Assembly (NCBI GenBank): GCA_036268355.1
Contig: DATAUG010000220.1
Coordinates: forward strand, 1 to 6,927
DNA from: DASQPJ01 sp036268355
GTDB taxonomy: Bacteria > Actinomycetota > Actinomycetes > Sporichthyales > Sporichthyaceae
Reading direction: 5' to 3'
Length of the DNA: 6,927 nt
The position numbers and the translations under genes are program-made. A model generated the notes under the pieces. It did no database searches and was not told the DNA's origin. It worked only from the letters and a program-made list of their open reading frames with translations. Of the stretch, positions 5,575-6,927 are shown piece after piece. Position 1 is the first letter of the stretch, and each line of letters begins with the position of its first letter.

Positions 5575-5829
5575 ATGGGAAAGCTGCACGAGCGACGGTT
5601 TGCTGCGACGTGCGTGGCCCTGGCGCTCGCGACGGGGCTGGTCGGCTGCGGGAGCAAGGTCACCACTGTCCCCACCGACAGCGTCCAGCCGGTCACCGCC
5701 GCCCCCACCGCGACACCCACACCCACCAAGAAGCCGAAGACGACGCCGAAGCCCACCCCGAAGGTCACCCCGAAGGTCACCCCGAAGGTCACCGCGAAGA
5801 CGACGCCGAAGCCCACCCCCACGCCGTAG
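5575..5829 (+). CDS. Small lipoprotein with Lys/Thr/Pro repeat tail
   Basis: The product has 84 residues. The ATG has GGGAGGA (5561-5567) seven bases upstream. The N-terminus is a lipoprotein signal: Lys/Arg at 3-8, hydrophobic CVALALATGL, then the lipobox LVGC with the lipidated cysteine at 25. The mature chain begins CGSKVTTVPTDS and is then almost entirely Thr, Pro, Lys and Val, including KKPKTTPKPTP and three KVTP/KVTA units before KTTPKPTPTP. It is basic and unlikely to fold. After lipidation it would be a membrane-anchored, extended rod reaching into the cell wall. Such Pro/Thr/Lys spacers usually carry a domain, but here the stop comes directly after the repeat. It may be a naturally short anchor or a truncated one; no clear domain follows in other frames. 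Function is unknown. Confidence 0.8.
   Translation: MGKLHERRFAATCVALALATGLVGCGSKVTTVPTDSVQPVTAAPTATPTPTKKPKTTPKPTPKVTPKVTPKVTAKTTPKPTPTP
5737..5820 (+). repeat. In-gene tandem and direct repeats
   Basis: The 12-base unit AAGGTCACCCCG (5761-5772, 5773-5784, and 5785-5796 with one change) encodes KVTP, KVTP and KVTA. It is flanked by two copies of AAGACGACGCCGAAGCCCAC (starts 5737 and 5797), which encode KTTPKPT. The near-identical codons point to recent expansion, and repeat number is likely to vary between strains. Confidence 0.85.
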
Positions 5830-6189
5830 GGGCGCACCCGGGTCTGCGCGACGCGCCACCGCGAGCAGAGGGCCGCCCGCCTGCGCCCGGCTCGACCCGG
5901 ATGCCCGAAGATGGCCGAGGTGCGCACAGCTTTCGAACTGACGGGCCGTCATGAAGTGTTCGGCCGCACCGCCACGAGCTGACGGACAATCAGAATTGTC
6001 GCGTGCCGTCCCACCTGTAGCGGCTCGCTCCTTCACGGGCCCGAGCCCCGAGACCCGTCCCGGATGGACGTGGCACTCGGGCTTCGCGTTATTGCACGGT
6101 GCGCACGGCGGTCAGGATCGGGGCGATCCGGCGGCGCCACCGGCCGGATCGGGCCCAGCACCACGCGGTGATGTCGGGCAGGGTGCCGC
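5830..6189. other. Non-coding stretch after the lipoprotein
   Basis: No gene is supported on either strand. It contains a small hairpin, GACAAT-CAGA-ATTGTC (5985-6000), which is AT-rich for this DNA, and repeat copy C (6037-6090). No obvious terminator with a T-run follows the lipoprotein. Confidence 0.4.
6037..6090. repeat. REP-like hairpin repeat, copy C
   Basis: GCCCGAG (6039-6045) pairs with CTCGGGC (6076-6082). The internal sequence GAGACCCGTCCCGGATGG corresponds to copy B with single-base changes and one or two extra bases. It ends GGCTTCGCGTT like copy A. Confidence 0.6.
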
Positions 6190-6560
6190 CGGCGGGTCCT
6201 CGTGCGCCCGGCGGTGTCGGTACTCGCCAGCTCGGTGTGTCCGGCCCGATGGACGAGCCGGTGGACCTGCCGGCGATCGACGTTCGCCGGCGAGTCGTGC
6301 TGCCCGATCACCGACAGTGCTCGTCTCCGACCGGGAGCCAGATCCTCCACGAGGGTGGCCAGGCAGGCCGCCCCGGGCCTCGTGCTCGATGCGGTAGCGG
6401 CGCGCGGCGTCGTGCGTGCCCGCCCGCATGCCCGGGACGGCCACGGCGGCCGCCACGATCGCGCCACGATGGGGCGTGCTCTCGTGCTTGGCGTGAATCG
6501 GCCGCCGGCCGGGCAGGACCGGGCCCCGCAGCACCTTGCGGGCCGCCGCCGGTCGGGCAT
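6190..6560 (-). pseudogene. Unidentified frameshifted coding remnant
   Basis: Read leftward from about 6558, one frame has third-position G/C above 90 percent and gives residues such as RRPIHAKHESTPHRG, GAIVAAAVAVPGMRAGTHD and AARRYRIEHEARG. Near 6363-6375 the coding signal moves to the next frame: CLATLVEDLAPGRRRALS, then PANVDRRQVHRLVHRAG, fading by about 6190. The two pieces look like one protein with a frameshift. I do not recognise the family. It lies downstream of the broken GntR gene on the same strand and could be part of the same ruined operon, or even that protein's C-terminal part. Confidence 0.35.
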
Positions 6561-6722
6561 GCTCACCACTGCGGGAGGCACCCGGCACATTTCGTCTCGC
6601 CCACATGGACATGCGCGCCCACCCCTGGCCGGTTGCCTTCCCCAACGCGCTGATCGCCCGGCTCGACGCCGTCCGCGCGGCCGGCAACTCGGCGAGCACG
6701 ACCACCGGGCGGGCCGGGAACC

Positions 6723-6902
6723 GGTGTCCAGCACGAACACGCCGCGGCCCTGCCGGGTCCCGATCAGCCAGTCCTCGACAAGCAGCCCCTGGACCCGGCG
6801 AATCGTGTTCAACCCCGGTCACCCCGTAGTGCACCTGCAGGTCGGCGACCGCCATCAACCCAACTGGGGGAGGTGCCGGTCGGGTCGGGCGTGGTCGGTC
6901 AT
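6723..6902 (-). pseudogene. GntR-type regulator, frameshifted
   Basis: The winged-helix DNA-binding signature of GntR regulators is present but split over frames. From 6855 one frame reads MAVADLQVHYGVTGV (first helix of the helix-turn-helix). An extra base near 6812-6815 then shifts to NTIRRVQGLLVEDWLIG and TRQGRGVFVLDT (recognition helix and wing). The usual Gly of the ED-G-L turn is Trp. A start at 6902 gives MTDHARPDRHLPQLG, ending in TGA over the next Met, so a second shift is needed to join it. Downstream of the wing no frame continues convincingly. Small GntR proteins of this type are frequent in actinobacterial integrative and conjugative elements, where they repress transfer genes. 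As it stands the gene cannot make a full repressor. Confidence 0.7.
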
Positions 6903-6927
6903 CCGGCGAGCAGTTGGGACAGGCGGC
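6899..6927 (-). CDS. Last codons of a gene entering from the right edge
   Basis: On the minus strand a frame from the edge ends RLSQLLAG and a TGA at 6901-6899. This TGA overlaps the ATG at 6902-6900 as ATGA, the form typical of translationally coupled genes. If real, the GntR gene was the downstream partner in an operon. With only eight residues visible the product cannot be named. Confidence 0.3.

Noticed and set aside
5761..5796. Possible CRISPR-like array
   Set aside because: The 12-bp repeats are contiguous, have no spacers and lie in frame within a protein repeat (KVTP).

Overview
The window is high-GC DNA with strong G/C preference at third codon positions, GTG starts, purine-rich ribosome binding sites and actinobacterial protein families, so the source is most likely an actinomycete. 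The style of the secreted cyclophilin and of the tRNA-Met 3' half fits Pseudonocardiales or a relative, but the genus is inferred, not shown. Four genes look intact and well supported, with short genes, decayed genes and long non-coding stretches between them.

Left part (1-2500). After about 500 bases with no convincing gene, a TetR-family repressor reads leftward (507-1139). It faces a rightward unit across an intergenic region with a good -35/-10 promoter (1228-1256). A near-perfect 30-bp palindrome (1252-1281) overlaps the -10 and is the likely operator. The first rightward gene is a wrecked haloalkane dehalogenase (1311-1672): one frameshift, substitutions at conserved glycines, and loss of everything after the nucleophile region. 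An unidentified in-frame coding remnant follows (1673-1921). Then comes an intact small cupin (1922-2305) whose His/His/Gln/His metal site matches the manganese cupins that include bacterial hydroxynitrile lyases. A 28-bp perfect palindrome follows the cupin.

Middle part (2500-4460). Two exported proteins are encoded leftward: a four-cysteine small secreted protein (2741-3034) and a secreted cyclophilin-type peptidyl-prolyl isomerase (3201-3920). Upstream of the isomerase is an isolated 3' half of a tRNA-Met gene on the minus strand (4419-4460), followed by a strong hairpin terminator. The tRNA copy stops at the anticodon loop. Beyond it lie iterated short repeats of the kind found in integrase attachment regions. 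I read this as one end (attR-like) of an element that integrated into a tRNA-Met gene, with the chromosome to the left and element or remnant DNA to the right. No integrase is visible in the window.

Right part (4461-6927). This part looks like decaying accessory DNA. It holds a possible N-terminal gene fragment, three copies of a roughly 50-bp hairpin repeat, and a 23-bp tandem repeat in front of a small lipoprotein with a Lys/Thr/Pro repeat tail (5575-5829). At the far end is minus-strand coding remnant, including a frameshifted GntR-type regulator. That regulator overlaps by ATGA with the last codons of a gene entering from the right edge. GntR regulators are common in actinobacterial conjugative and integrative elements, which fits the attachment-site reading but does not prove it.
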